Positions 1 through 9,181 of a DNA stretch of 64,000 nucleotides are shown one piece after another. The position numbers and the translations under genes were made by a program. The DNA comes from Butyrivibrio hungatei DSM 14810 (GTDB lineage Bacteria > Bacillota > Clostridia > Lachnospirales > Lachnospiraceae). A model generated the notes under the pieces. That model made no database searches. It was not told the DNA's origin and saw only the letters and a list, made by a program, of their open reading frames with translations. The first letter of the stretch is position 1. Every line of letters begins with the position of its first letter. The stretch spans positions 1 through 64,000 of the forward strand of contig NZ_FRDH01000016.1 in the NCBI RefSeq assembly GCF_900143205.1, read 5' to 3'.

Positions 1-289
<289 letters not shown>

Positions 290-358
290 AAAACGCAAGT
301 ATAGGAAAATGGATTTAGATATCAGTGTTCGGTTTTGAAGGTACAAAACTTCAGTAAT

Positions 359-432
359 GGCCCGGTGGCTCAGCTGGTTAGAGCGCCGCCCTGTCACGGC
401 GGAGGTCAGGGGTTCGAACCCCCTTCGGGTCG
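359..432 (+). tRNA. tRNA-Asp (anticodon GTC)
   Basis: The sequence folds as a cloverleaf with acceptor GGCCCGG/TCGGGTC and an anticodon arm CCGCC-CTGTCAC-GGCGG giving anticodon GTC. The discriminator base is G, as expected for Asp. The CCA tail is not encoded. It is the first of six tRNA genes downstream of the 23S gene. Confidence 0.97.
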
Positions 433-464
433 CTCAACTTCATATTGTTTGGTTTACTTAGAAC

Positions 465-537
465 GGGATCTTAGCTCAGCTGGGAGAGCATCTGCCTTAC
501 AAGCAGAGGGTCACAGGTTCGAGCCCTGTAGGTCCCA
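465..537 (+). tRNA. tRNA-Val (anticodon TAC)
   Basis: Cloverleaf with acceptor GGGATCT/AGGTCCC (one G-T pair), anticodon loop CTTACAA (TAC) and T-arm loop TTCGAGC. The discriminator is A and CCA is not encoded. Second tRNA of the cluster. Confidence 0.97.
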
Positions 538-567
538 TTTTTTCTACTAAACACAATTCGTGTGTAA

Positions 568-640
568 GCCGATGTGGCTCAATTGGCAGAGCAGCTGATT
601 TGTAATCAGCAGGTTAACGGTTCGAGTCCGCTCATCGGCT
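568..640 (+). tRNA. tRNA-Thr (anticodon TGT)
   Basis: Cloverleaf with acceptor GCCGATG/CATCGGC, anticodon stem CTGAT/ATCAG around loop TTTGTAA (anticodon TGT). The discriminator is T and CCA is not encoded. Third tRNA of the cluster. Confidence 0.97.
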
Positions 641-646
641 CTATAT

Positions 647-728
647 GGATGGCTTCCCGAGTGGCCAAAGGGGACAGACTGTAAATCTGCTGCAAATTGC
701 TTCGGTGGTTCGAATCCACCGCCATCCA
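647..728 (+). tRNA. tRNA-Tyr (anticodon GTA)
   Basis: An 82-base class II tRNA with a long variable arm, acceptor GGATGGC/GCCATCC, anticodon loop CTGTAAA (GTA) and discriminator A. Anticodon and long variable arm together identify Tyr. CCA is not encoded beyond the acceptor end. Confidence 0.97.
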
Positions 729-791
729 TTTTTTTATTGCAAAAATGCAATAATCAAATAGGATTCGTACGGTGGTGCGGATTTATAATGA

Positions 792-865
792 CGCGGGGTG
801 GAGCAGTCTGGAAGCTCGTCGGGCTCATAACCCGAAGGTCATAGGTTCAAATCCTGTCCCCGCTA
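792..865 (+). tRNA. initiator tRNA-fMet (anticodon CAT)
   Basis: The CAT anticodon sits on a stem with three consecutive G-C pairs (GGG/CCC next to the loop), the hallmark of initiator tRNA. The first acceptor pair is a mismatch: C1 faces T72 (acceptor CGCGGGG/CCCCGCT, discriminator A). Initiators need a mispaired 1-72 position; C-A is the commoner form, so C-U is a mild variant. CCA is not encoded. Confidence 0.95.
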
Positions 866-871
866 CTCTAT

Positions 872-944
<73 letters not shown>

Positions 945-963
945 TCTTTTTTATTAATTCTTT

Positions 964-997
964 ACTCAGTAGGCGGAATTGTTTACTGAGTTTTTTT
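964..997 (+). terminator. Terminator of the rRNA/tRNA operon
   Basis: The perfect 8-bp inverted repeat ACTCAGTA (964-971) / TACTGAGT (984-991) is followed directly by a run of T. Its position just after tRNA-Phe makes it the intrinsic terminator of this operon. Confidence 0.8.
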
Positions 998-1089
998 ATG
1001 TTTTTTATACATTTTCCCTTGTTCTGTGGTAATATTATAAAAATTAGTCCACGTGGTGCTCAAAGCCACATAAGTAAAGGTAAAGAGTT

Positions 1090-1683
1090 ATGATGCATTT
1101 AACTGGAGAAGATAAGAAGATTATCAAACAGGTCTTAGATATTAAAGACTATGATCCTGATACATTTGATCCAAGGATCTTAGATGAACTTGAGGAAGAT
1201 GAAGAGTATCGTGGTATTCTTCATAAGCATGGGGCAGAGGTTCTTGGTTCTAAGAGCTATCAGAGATTAAAGACTTACATTCAGCATGGCAATGTAACAG
1301 TATTCGAGCATAGTATTCACGTTGCACTTTGTGCACTAAAGTTAAATAGAAAGCTTAAAGTAGGCTGTAAGGAAAGAGCATTGATAAGAGGAGCTCTTTT
1401 ACATGACTATTTCTTGTATGATTGGCATGATAGTGATGCACCTGGAAATATACATCCAAAACTTCACGGATTTTATCATCCTGGTATAGCACTTAGAAAT
1501 GCTTGCAGAGACTTTAAGTTATCACCAAGAGAAAAAGATATCATTGAGAAGCACATGTGGCCACTTACAATAAGACCGCCTCGTTGCAGAGAGGCATGGA
1601 TAGTGTGTTTAGCAGATAAATATGCGTCTACGCTTGAAACATTGAAGCTTAAGAAAGGAAAGATTAAAGTTAACTATGCCTGA
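1090..1683 (+). CDS. HD-domain phosphohydrolase family protein
   Basis: A 197-residue cytoplasmic protein with the metal ligands of the HD superfamily: H74 (in FEHSIHV), the H105-D106 pair (LLHDY), a further conserved H155 (EKHMWPL) and D176 (ADKY). HD proteins hydrolyse phosphate mono- or diesters, often of nucleotides; the substrate here is not known. The start is ATG 1090 (ATG 1093 is also possible) with AAAGG about 10 bases before. It overlaps the next gene by 8 bases, so the two are translationally coupled and probably belong to one operon that begins after the tRNA terminator. No signal peptide or membrane segment is visible. Confidence 0.75.
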   Translation: MMHLTGEDKKIIKQVLDIKDYDPDTFDPRILDELEEDEEYRGILHKHGAEVLGSKSYQRLKTYIQHGNVTVFEHSIHVALCALKLNRKLKVGCKERALIRGALLHDYFLYDWHDSDAPGNIHPKLHGFYHPGIALRNACRDFKLSPREKDIIEKHMWPLTIRPPRCREAWIVCLADKYASTLETLKLKKGKIKVNYA

Positions 1684-3109
1684 TCTTTACCAGGAGTTAA
1701 TTAGTTTGGCTGAAAGTGATATGTATCCCTTTCATATGCCAGGTCATAAAAGAAACTGCTTAAGCACCCCATTAGAGGGTGCTTTTCGTTGTGATATAAC
1801 AGAAATAGATGGCTTTGATAATCTGCACGATGAGGACGGCATTATTCTTCAGGCAGAGGAAAGAGCTAACAGTCTTTATGGTGCTGATAAGACATATTTT
1901 CTTGTAAATGGTAGTACAAGTGGTGTTCTTTCAGCTGTTTCGTCAGCTGTTCATAAAGGAGGCACTGTATTAGCCGCAAGGGCTAGTCATAAATCTTTTT
2001 ATCATGCAGCATATCTCAGAGATCTAGATATTCATTACTTACCCGATAATACAGAAAAAGAATTAAATATACCTGGAAGATATAGTGCTAAGGACGTTGA
2101 AAAGTGCTTAACAGATGATGTAGAGGCTGTATTTATAACTTCTCCAACCTATGAAGGCAAATGTTCAGATATTAGAGGAATAGCTGAGGCATGTCATAGA
2201 AGGGGAATTGCACTTATTGTTGATGAAGCTCATGGTGCGCACTTTGGCTTTGGAAAAGAATACACTGATGCAGAGGGTGGGTTTAATGCCTTACCTAATA
2301 GTGCTGTTTCAGAGGGAGCTGATCTGGTAATCCATAGCACTCATAAGACGCTTCCTTCAATGACTCAGACAGCACTTATTCATGTTCAGGGAAATATTGT
2401 TGATAAGGGACTTCTTAAGAGATTTTTAAGGATATATCAGTCTAGTAGCCCTTCATATGTACTTATGTCTTCAATTGATCTATGCATGAAGGAAATGGAA
2501 GAAAAGGGAGACGAATTCGTTAGAAATCTCCTTAAGTATAGAAACAAGATTCAGGAAGAAACTGCGTCTAATCAGCTGGTAAAAGTACTAGGGCATGATT
2601 ACAATGAAGACGCCGCTAAAGTGCTGATTTCTGTAAAAGATACTTCAATGACAGGACAGCAGTTATATGATATACTTCGTGAGGAATATGCTTTACAGCT
2701 TGAAATGGCAGGCGAAAAATTTGCACTTGCTATTATTTCAGGCTGGGATACAGAAGAAGGTATAGATAGACTGATCAGGGCTATTAATGACCTAGAAAAA
2801 AAGGCTGTTAAGGAAGAAGCAAGCTCTAAATATAGGAAACTTGTGATGCCTTCTAAGGCTATGAAATTGAGTAAGGCCTGGGATAGCGAAAAAGAAGTTA
2901 TCAAAATAGATGAAGCCGCAGGACATATAGCAGGTGAATTCATCAATCTGTATCCACCGGGAACACCGATAATTGCGCCTGGTGAAGTTTTTTCAAAAGA
3001 AATATTAGATACCATTAAGACTTATTTGGGTGAAGGCCTTAATGTTCAGGGGATTGTAGAGGATAATAAAGGAAATAAGGAAGGAATTATATGCGTAAGA
3101 CAAAAATAA
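1676..3109 (+). CDS. Orn/Lys/Arg decarboxylase family protein (PLP, fold type I)
   Basis: A 477-residue PLP enzyme of the short Firmicutes Orn/Lys/Arg decarboxylase group. The N-terminus has the family MPGHKRN motif (21-27). DEAHGAH (183-189) is the pyridine-ring contact region, and HSTHKTLPSMTQ places the PLP-binding lysine at K224. The C-terminal part (about 370-470, with YPPGTP) is the small group C domain. Members decarboxylate arginine, lysine or ornithine in polyamine synthesis; the substrate cannot be decided from sequence. It lacks the N-terminal wing domain of the inducible E. coli enzymes. A decarboxylase of this type next to gmk, yaaR and holB is a recurring Clostridia arrangement. 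Its 3' end overlaps pyk by 19 bases. Confidence 0.85.
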   Translation: MPDLYQELISLAESDMYPFHMPGHKRNCLSTPLEGAFRCDITEIDGFDNLHDEDGIILQAEERANSLYGADKTYFLVNGSTSGVLSAVSSAVHKGGTVLAARASHKSFYHAAYLRDLDIHYLPDNTEKELNIPGRYSAKDVEKCLTDDVEAVFITSPTYEGKCSDIRGIAEACHRRGIALIVDEAHGAHFGFGKEYTDAEGGFNALPNSAVSEGADLVIHSTHKTLPSMTQTALIHVQGNIVDKGLLKRFLRIYQSSSPSYVLMSSIDLCMKEMEEKGDEFVRNLLKYRNKIQEETASNQLVKVLGHDYNEDAAKVLISVKDTSMTGQQLYDILREEYALQLEMAGEKFALAIISGWDTEEGIDRLIRAINDLEKKAVKEEASSKYRKLVMPSKAMKLSKAWDSEKEVIKIDEAAGHIAGEFINLYPPGTPIIAPGEVFSKEILDTIKTYLGEGLNVQGIVEDNKGNKEGIICVRQK

Positions 3110-4500
3110 TTTGTACTATTGGACCAGCAAGTGAGAGCGAGGAAAAGCTTCGCGAGATAATGCTTGCAGGTATGAACGTAGCTCGTTTTAACTTTTCACA
3201 TGGATCACACGAGGAACATAAGAGAAAATATGACAGGATCAAGAAGCTTCGTGATGAGCTTGATCTTCCTGTTGCAGTTATGCTTGATACAAAGGGACCA
3301 GAGATTCGTTTAAAGGATTTTGAAGCTGGCAAAATTGAGCTTCAGGCAGGACAGAAGTTTACACTTACTTCTAGAGATGTTTTGGGAACACAGTCAGAAG
3401 TGGCTATTACATATAAGGAACTTACAAACGATTGCAAGAAGGGAATGACTATCCTTATCGATGATGGTCTCATTGAACTTGTAGTTGATGAAGTAACAGA
3501 TACAGATATTGTCTGCACAGTAGTAAATGGTGGACCAGTTTCAGACAAAAAAGGAGTTAATGTTCCTGGAGCAGAGCTCACAATGCCATATTTAAGTGAG
3601 CAGGATAAGAGCGATATTATTTTCGGTTGTGAGCAGGGATTTGATTTTGTAGCAGCATCTTTTGTCAGAAACAAGGAAGATGTTGAGGCTATTCGTGAGC
3701 TCTTAAATGAAAAGAATAGCCAGATGAAGATAATTGCTAAGATTGAGAGTACACAGGGTATCAATAACCTTGAAGAGATATTAGATACAGCTGATGGAAT
3801 CATGGTAGCAAGAGGTGATCTTGGTGTAGAAGTTCCATTTGAAGATGTACCAGTAGTTCAGAAGGAAATGATCAAGCTTGCAGAAGCAAAGGGAAAGTAT
3901 GTTATTACAGCAACTCAGATGCTTGATTCTATGATCCATCATCCACGTCCAACACGTGCGGAAGTAACAGACGTAGCAAACGCTATATATGATGGAACAA
4001 CAGCTATCATGCTTTCAGGAGAGACAGCTTCTGGTGATTATCCAGTTGAAGCCGTAAAGACAATGGCTCGTATTGCTGAGCGTACAGAGGCTGATATCGA
4101 TTATGTTGGAAGACTTCACAAGAGAGACTATGTCCCAAGCGATATCACAACAGCTATTTCACATGCTACATGTAATATTGCAGCAGAAGTCAATGCTGAT
4201 GCAATCCTTACAGTTACTATGTCTGGATTTACAGCAAGCATGGTATCTAGATACAAACCAAATTGCCAGATCATTGCATGCACAGTCAATCCAACAGTTT
4301 GCAGACAGGCAAATCTTATGTGGGGCACAATACCACTTCATATCAGACAGGAAGACACAGCTGATGAGCTTTTCAGGGAAGCTATCAATGCTGCTAAGAA
4401 TGCAGGATATCTCAAGGCAGGAGATAAAGTTGTATTAACAGCAGGAGTTCCACTTGGAATACCAGGTAGAACAAATATGATAAGAGTAGAGGAATTATAA
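3091..4500 (+). CDS. pyk: Pyruvate kinase
   Basis: This enzyme transfers phosphate from PEP to ADP, giving pyruvate and ATP in the last step of glycolysis. Family signatures are clear: CTIGPAS at the N-terminus, LDTKGPEIR near residue 66, IIAKIES followed by the ARGDLGVEVP motif near 240 (lysine and metal-binding acidic residues), and TATQMLDSM after it. At 469 residues it is the short form, without the C-terminal PEP-utilising domain found in Bacillus. The ATG lies inside the 3' end of the decarboxylase gene, with AAGGAAGG as ribosome site, so translation is probably coupled. A glycolytic gene inside this cluster is unusual compared with the Bacillus order. Confidence 0.97.
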   Translation: MRKTKIICTIGPASESEEKLREIMLAGMNVARFNFSHGSHEEHKRKYDRIKKLRDELDLPVAVMLDTKGPEIRLKDFEAGKIELQAGQKFTLTSRDVLGTQSEVAITYKELTNDCKKGMTILIDDGLIELVVDEVTDTDIVCTVVNGGPVSDKKGVNVPGAELTMPYLSEQDKSDIIFGCEQGFDFVAASFVRNKEDVEAIRELLNEKNSQMKIIAKIESTQGINNLEEILDTADGIMVARGDLGVEVPFEDVPVVQKEMIKLAEAKGKYVITATQMLDSMIHHPRPTRAEVTDVANAIYDGTTAIMLSGETASGDYPVEAVKTMARIAERTEADIDYVGRLHKRDYVPSDITTAISHATCNIAAEVNADAILTVTMSGFTASMVSRYKPNCQIIACTVNPTVCRQANLMWGTIPLHIRQEDTADELFREAINAAKNAGYLKAGDKVVLTAGVPLGIPGRTNMIRVEEL

Positions 4501-4508
4501 GGGGTAAA

Positions 4509-5102
4509 ATGGGAAGAATATTTCTTTTGATGGGAAAGAGTACCTCTGGTAAAGATACGATTTACCGAGAACTTATAAAGAACGAGGAACTCAAGCTAAA
4601 TAAGGTAATTCCATATACAACACGTCCTATGAGAGATGGGGAGACTGACGGAGTTCAGTATTTCTTCAAGGATGAGCAGGAATACCAGAATCTTAAGAAA
4701 AGCGGCAAGATAATAGAAGAAAGAACCTATCACACAAATTATGGCGAATGGAGATATTTCACTGTAGATGATGGTCAGATCGATCTATCTGCTGGAAATT
4801 ATCTGGTGATAGGAACTTTGGAATCGTATTGCTACATTAGAGATTATTTTGGAAAAGAAAATGTGATTCCGCTTTTGATCGACGTAGACGCCAAGATAAG
4901 ACTTCAAAGAGCTATGCACAGAGAGGACAAGCAGGAACATCCTAAATATGATGAAATGTGCAGACGCTTTTTGGCTGATGAAGAAGACTTCAGTGAAGAC
5001 AAGATTGCTCAGGCAATGGTGCAAGACAGATTCAAGAATAATGGCAAAATAGACGATTGTATTAATGAAATAACTAGGTACATTATTCAGAAAATAGGAT
5101 AA
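4509..5102 (+). CDS. Guanylate kinase-like protein
   Basis: A 197-residue nucleotide kinase fold: P-loop GKSTSGKDT (9-17), then YTTRPMRDGE, the GMP-binding motif of guanylate kinases, and a lid rich in Arg. Guanylate kinase makes GDP from GMP. The P-loop differs from the usual GPSGSGKST, with Asp in place of the last Ser, so I cannot exclude a specialised paralogue; another copy elsewhere would be gmk proper. It follows pyk by 8 bases and precedes yaaR, and kinases of this type are commonly found beside yaaR-holB in Clostridia. Confidence 0.8.
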   Translation: MGRIFLLMGKSTSGKDTIYRELIKNEELKLNKVIPYTTRPMRDGETDGVQYFFKDEQEYQNLKKSGKIIEERTYHTNYGEWRYFTVDDGQIDLSAGNYLVIGTLESYCYIRDYFGKENVIPLLIDVDAKIRLQRAMHREDKQEHPKYDEMCRRFLADEEDFSEDKIAQAMVQDRFKNNGKIDDCINEITRYIIQKIG

Positions 5103-5153
5103 AATAAGTATAGGCGTCAAGTGACATAACGACATGGTTTGAGGGGTCAAATT

Positions 5154-5594
5154 ATGGATATAAAGATCAATAATGTCGTACAGCCGACACAAACTGCAGC
5201 ACCTGAGCAGGTCCAAGAGGCGAATGGAGATTTTAAGTTTGTTCTAACCAGCAAGCTGGAAGACACAAATCTTGCAGAGCGTCTCAATTTGATGATGCAG
5301 GATATTGTCCAGCAGGGTGAGAGAATATCCAAGAGAAATGACATCAAGGATATGCAGCGCTACAGAGTGCTTATAAAAGATTTTTTAAATGAAGTTGTCA
5401 CAAGATCTCACGCCTTTTCAAGAGAGAATTTCCTTGATAGAAAGGGAAGACATAGAGTTTATGGAATCATCAGGCAAGTAGATGATGAGCTCGATGCTCT
5501 TGCTAAGGAACTTGTTAAAGATGAGAAGGACAATATTGGGATACTGGCCAAGATAGGTCAGATTGAAGGACTTTTGTTGGATATTTTTACTTAA
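5154..5594 (+). CDS. yaaR: YaaR family protein (DUF327)
   Basis: A 146-residue, mostly helical, charged protein of the YaaR family, recognised from its sequence (DIQGER-like central helix, RSHAFSRENFLDRKGRHRVY) and its place directly before holB as in Bacillus. The function is unknown. The chosen ATG at 5154 has GAGGGG 6-7 bases upstream; a TTG at 5139 would overlap that ribosome site, so I rejected it. About 50 bases separate it from the previous gene and 10 from holB. Confidence 0.8.
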   Translation: MDIKINNVVQPTQTAAPEQVQEANGDFKFVLTSKLEDTNLAERLNLMMQDIVQQGERISKRNDIKDMQRYRVLIKDFLNEVVTRSHAFSRENFLDRKGRHRVYGIIRQVDDELDALAKELVKDEKDNIGILAKIGQIEGLLLDIFT

Positions 5595-5604
5595 GGGGAA
5601 CGAA

Positions 5605-6651
5605 ATGGCGGATTTTTCCGATATCATAGATCAAGTTCAGATGAAAGAGCACATGCAGAATGCGCTCAAGACAGATAAGGTGTCACATGCCTACATCATA
5701 TCTGGTGAGAATGGTTCGGGAAAAGAGTTTATCGCACGTATATTTGCAAAAGCACTTCAATGCGAGAACAGACAGGACAAAAAAGGCTTTATCGATGGAT
5801 GTGATGAATGTCCATCCTGTGTGAAAGCCTTAAGCGGAAGTCATCCAGATATCATTACTATTGGACATGAGAAACCAGGAAGTATTGGTGTTGATGATAT
5901 AAGACATGGTCTTAGAGATGATGTAGTCATCAAGCCATATGAGAGCAAGTACAAGGTCTATATTATTCCAGAGGGCGAAAAAATGACTCCGGCAGCACAA
6001 AATGCGCTGCTTAAGACATTAGAGGAGCCACCTTCATACATTGTTATCATAATTCTTACTAATAATATCAATGCATTTCTCCCAACAATCATAAGTAGAT
6101 GTATTGTTCTTCCTATGAAGCCAGCACAGGATGATTCTATCAAGAAATACCTGATGGAAGAATGTCATGTAGTGGATTACAAGGCTATGCTCTGCGCTTC
6201 TTTTGCAAGGGGAAATGTAGGCAAGGCCATAGATCTGGCTTCAAATGAGAAGTTTGAAAATCTAAAAGATAGTACAATTGAGCTGTTTGCAAAGCTTAAA
6301 AACCTTGAGATCCATGATATGATGGACCGGGTTCATGAAATACTTGCACCTTCTGATGAAGAAGATAAAGCAAGCAAAAAGAATATTGACCCCAAAAGTC
6401 TTGAAGACTTTATGGATGTTTTTATATTCTTATTTAGAGATATGCTGGTTTACAAAGCCACAGAGAACGAGGATCACTTGATTTTCTCTGATAAGATATC
6501 GTATATTAGAAGTGTTACAGAAAAATGTGATTATGAACAGATCGATCAGATGCTAAAGAATCTAGAGATAGCGAAAAATCGTATAGGTTCAAATGTTAAT
6601 ATAGATCTTGCATTGGAGCTTATGCTTCTTGCAATTAAGGAGAATTTATGA
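5605..6651 (+). CDS. holB: DNA polymerase III subunit delta'
   Basis: Subunit of the clamp loader that places the beta sliding clamp on primed DNA. The 348-residue protein shows SHAYIISGENGSGKE (P-loop region near 27-40), a Cys-rich zinc module (CENRQ...CDECPSC, four Cys between about 50 and 75) and ALLKTLEEPP, the typical gamma/delta' Walker B/sensor region. The start is ATG 5605 with AAGGGGA 6 bases upstream; a longer reading from 5563 would overlap yaaR. Its stop overlaps the ricT start (ATGA). Confidence 0.93.
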   Translation: MADFSDIIDQVQMKEHMQNALKTDKVSHAYIISGENGSGKEFIARIFAKALQCENRQDKKGFIDGCDECPSCVKALSGSHPDIITIGHEKPGSIGVDDIRHGLRDDVVIKPYESKYKVYIIPEGEKMTPAAQNALLKTLEEPPSYIVIIILTNNINAFLPTIISRCIVLPMKPAQDDSIKKYLMEECHVVDYKAMLCASFARGNVGKAIDLASNEKFENLKDSTIELFAKLKNLEIHDMMDRVHEILAPSDEEDKASKKNIDPKSLEDFMDVFIFLFRDMLVYKATENEDHLIFSDKISYIRSVTEKCDYEQIDQMLKNLEIAKNRIGSNVNIDLALELMLLAIKENL

Positions 6652-7586
6652 CAAAAGTAATCGGCGTCAGATTTAGAACTGCCGGAAAGATATATTTCTT
6701 TTCACCAGGTAAGTATGTGATCAAAAAAGGCGATCACGTTATTGTAGAGACAGCTAGAGGTGTTGAATACGGAACAGTAGTAGGCGAGCCAAAAGAGGTT
6801 GAGGATGACGAGGTGGTTAAGCCACTTAAGCCAGTTCTCAGAACAGCCAGCACCAAAGATGATGAACAGGAGAAGGCTAACAGAGAGAAAGAAAAAGAAG
6901 CTTTCAGAGTTTGCCTTGAAAAGATCAAGAAGCATAATCTTGATATGAAGCTCATAGATGCAGAGTACACATTTGATAATAATAAGATCCTTTTCTACTT
7001 TACTGCTGATGGACGAATCGACTTTAGAGAATTGGTAAAAGACCTTGCGGCAGTATTCAAGACAAGGATCGAGCTTAGGCAGATTGGTGTTAGAGATGAG
7101 ACCAAGATCATAGGTGGTTACGGAATCTGCGGCAGACCACTTTGCTGTCACTCTTATCTTTCAGATTTTGTGCCGGTATCAATCAAAATGGCCAAGGAGC
7201 AGAGCCTTTCACTTAATCCAACTAAGATTTCAGGTGTATGTGGAAGACTTATGTGCTGCCTCAAGAACGAAGAAGATGTTTATGAAGAGCTCAATCGCAA
7301 GATGCCTAGCGTTGGAGATATCTGTAAGGCCAATGACGGACTTGAAGGTGAGGTTTCAAGCGTAAATATCTTGAGACAGACTCTCAGAATCCTTGTAGAT
7401 GTTGATGATGAGAAGGAAGTTCACGAGTACAAGCTCGAAGAGATAGAACAGATCAAAAAGAAACCAAAGAAAAAGAACCAAAACGGTGGCAAGAAAAATT
7501 CTCAAGAAGACGCTGAGATGAAAGAGCTTGAAAAACTTGAGAAGATCGAGAAACAGGAAGGAAAGTCAAAGCTTGGGGACAATTGA
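6648..7586 (+). CDS. ricT: PSP1-domain protein RicT (YaaT)
   Basis: A 312-residue PSP1-domain protein equivalent to Bacillus YaaT/RicT. In Bacillus RicT, RicA and RicF form an Fe-S complex that helps RNase Y mature mRNAs and affects sporulation and competence. The Cys motifs are visible: CGRPLCC and GVCGRLMCC near residues 155-205. The C-terminal ~50 residues are Lys/Glu-rich and low-complexity. The gene overlaps holB by 4 bases and the trmN6 start by about 14. Confidence 0.9.
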   Translation: MTKVIGVRFRTAGKIYFFSPGKYVIKKGDHVIVETARGVEYGTVVGEPKEVEDDEVVKPLKPVLRTASTKDDEQEKANREKEKEAFRVCLEKIKKHNLDMKLIDAEYTFDNNKILFYFTADGRIDFRELVKDLAAVFKTRIELRQIGVRDETKIIGGYGICGRPLCCHSYLSDFVPVSIKMAKEQSLSLNPTKISGVCGRLMCCLKNEEDVYEELNRKMPSVGDICKANDGLEGEVSSVNILRQTLRILVDVDDEKEVHEYKLEEIEQIKKKPKKKNQNGGKKNSQEDAEMKELEKLEKIEKQEGKSKLGDN

Positions 7587-8316
7587 TCTTAAAAGCGGAG
7601 AAAGACTGGATGATCTGCAGAGAAACGGATATAGGATCATACAGGATCCAGAAAAATTCTGTTTTGGTATGGATGCAGTTCTTTTGACAGGGTTTGCAAC
7701 TGTTCCGGATGGTGGCAGTATGCTGGATTTGGGAACAGGAACAGGAATAATACCTATACTTATGGCAGCCAAGACCAAGGCAGATAGGATTGTAGGTCTT
7801 GAAATACAGGAAGAAAGCTCCGAGATGGCTGGTAGAAGTGTGATTCTAAATGACCTGCAGAACCGTGTAGAGATCATTCATGGAGATATTAAGGAGGCAG
7901 GCGATTTATTCGAGGCTGCCTCTTTTGATGTAGTAACATGCAATCCGCCATATATGATAGGTGGGCATGGCCTTAAAAATCCTGATGGACCTAAGGCCAT
8001 AGCAAGACACGAGATATTATGCGATTTAGAGGATGTGGTTAAGGCAGCAGCAAGATGCCTTAAGCCTGGAGGCAAGTTCTATATGGTACACAGACCATTT
8101 AGGCTGTCAGAGATCATTGTCTTGATGCATGATTACAGGGTGGAGCCAAAAAGGATGAGGTTAGTATATCCTTTTGCCGATAAAGAGCCAAACATGGTCC
8201 TGATAGAAGGCGTTAGAGGCGGAAAGTCCAGAATGACAGTGGAAGCACCGCTTGTAGTCTATGAAAGTCAGGGCAAGTACACACAGGAAATATATGAGAT
8301 ATACGGGTATAAATAA
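7573..8316 (+). CDS. trmN6: tRNA1(Val) (adenine37-N6)-methyltransferase-like protein
   Basis: SAM-dependent methyltransferase of the YabB/TrmN6 family, predicted to methylate A37 of a tRNA-Val isoacceptor. With the chosen start, DLGTGTG (SAM binding) lies at 52-58 and the N6-adenine motif NPPY at 124-127. The start is not certain. TTG 7573 gives an N-terminus like family members (LKSGERLDDLQRNGY) and has AGGAAGG 8-10 bases upstream; ATG 7528 would add 15 basic residues that are just the other-frame reading of the ricT tail. The stop TAA shares a base with the rsmI ATG. Confidence 0.88.
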   Translation: MGTIDLKSGERLDDLQRNGYRIIQDPEKFCFGMDAVLLTGFATVPDGGSMLDLGTGTGIIPILMAAKTKADRIVGLEIQEESSEMAGRSVILNDLQNRVEIIHGDIKEAGDLFEAASFDVVTCNPPYMIGGHGLKNPDGPKAIARHEILCDLEDVVKAAARCLKPGGKFYMVHRPFRLSEIIVLMHDYRVEPKRMRLVYPFADKEPNMVLIEGVRGGKSRMTVEAPLVVYESQGKYTQEIYEIYGYK

Positions 8317-9167
8317 TGCAGGGAAAGTTATATTTGTGCGCAACTCCCATCGGAAATCTTGATGATATGACTTTTAGAGTATTAGAGACTCTAAGAAGTG
8401 TTGATCTGATAGCCGCTGAGGACACGAGAAACAGCATAAAACTGCTAAATCATTTCGATATCCACACTGAAATGACTAGCTATCATGAGTACAATAAATA
8501 CGATAAGGCCAAGTGGCTTATCGAGAAAATGCTTGAGGGAACGAATGTTGCTCTCATAACTGATGCAGGAACACCAGCTATTTCAGATCCGGGAGAGGTT
8601 CTTGTCGCTGAATGTCACAAAAGCGGTATTACTGTAACATCACTTCCGGGACCAGCTGCTTGTATTACAGCGCTTACGCTTTCTGGTCTTCCAACCAGAA
8701 GATTTTGTTTTGAAGGTTTTTTACCATCTCTTGAAGACAAAAAAGATAGAAAAAGAATTCTTGAAGATTTGAAAGATGAGAGCAGGACTATGATTATATA
8801 CGAGGCTCCTCATCACTTAAAACAGGTTCTAAATGACTTGTATGAAACGCTGGGAAATAGAAGAATTTCCATATGTAGGGAGCTTACCAAGAAATTTGAA
8901 GAGGTTAACCCTACAACATTGGAAGATGCCATCTCTTTTTATGGAGAAAATGAGCCAAGAGGCGAATATGTACTAGTTATCGAGGGGAAGAGCCTTAAGG
9001 AGCAGGACGAGGAAAAGAGATTATCCTGGCAGGAGATGAGCATTGAAGAGCATATGAAGTTTTATGAGGATGCGGGGGTTCCTCATAAAGACGCCATGAA
9101 GAAGGTTGCAGCCGACAGAGGAGTCGGAAAAAGAGAAATATATAAGGCACTATTAGAGAATGACTGA
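8316..9167 (+). CDS. rsmI: 16S rRNA (cytidine1402-2'-O)-methyltransferase
   Basis: A 283-residue tetrapyrrole-methylase-fold enzyme that 2'-O-methylates C1402 in the decoding centre of 16S rRNA. Signatures: LYLCATPIGNLDDMT at the N-terminus, AAEDTRNS, ALITDAGTPAISDPG and LPGPAA. The gene starts in the TAATG overlap with trmN6 and is the last of the block; the same order is found in Bacillus (yaaT-yabA-yabB-yabC). No yabA (replication-initiation control) is present between ricT and trmN6. Confidence 0.95.
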   Translation: MQGKLYLCATPIGNLDDMTFRVLETLRSVDLIAAEDTRNSIKLLNHFDIHTEMTSYHEYNKYDKAKWLIEKMLEGTNVALITDAGTPAISDPGEVLVAECHKSGITVTSLPGPAACITALTLSGLPTRRFCFEGFLPSLEDKKDRKRILEDLKDESRTMIIYEAPHHLKQVLNDLYETLGNRRISICRELTKKFEEVNPTTLEDAISFYGENEPRGEYVLVIEGKSLKEQDEEKRLSWQEMSIEEHMKFYEDAGVPHKDAMKKVAADRGVGKREIYKALLEND

Positions 9168-9181
9168 AGTTGGAGGTTTTT

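Noticed and set aside
734-753. Perfect inverted repeat TTATTGCA/TGCAATAA after tRNA-Tyr, which partly resembles the ACAAAAAATGCAAT motif
   Set aside because: It lies inside the tRNA transcript between tRNA-Tyr and tRNA-fMet, lacks the leading ACAAA and the flanking layout, and is better explained as a spacer hairpin for processing.
2599-3015. Antisense open frames over decarboxylase, pyk, mannosidase and others
   Set aside because: They mirror real genes on the other strand, have no ribosome sites and no recognisable domains.
7528-7572. Upstream ATG for trmN6
   Set aside because: The 15 extra residues are basic and are the shifted-frame reading of the Lys/Glu tail of ricT. Family members begin near the TTG at 7573. 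I keep it as an alternative.
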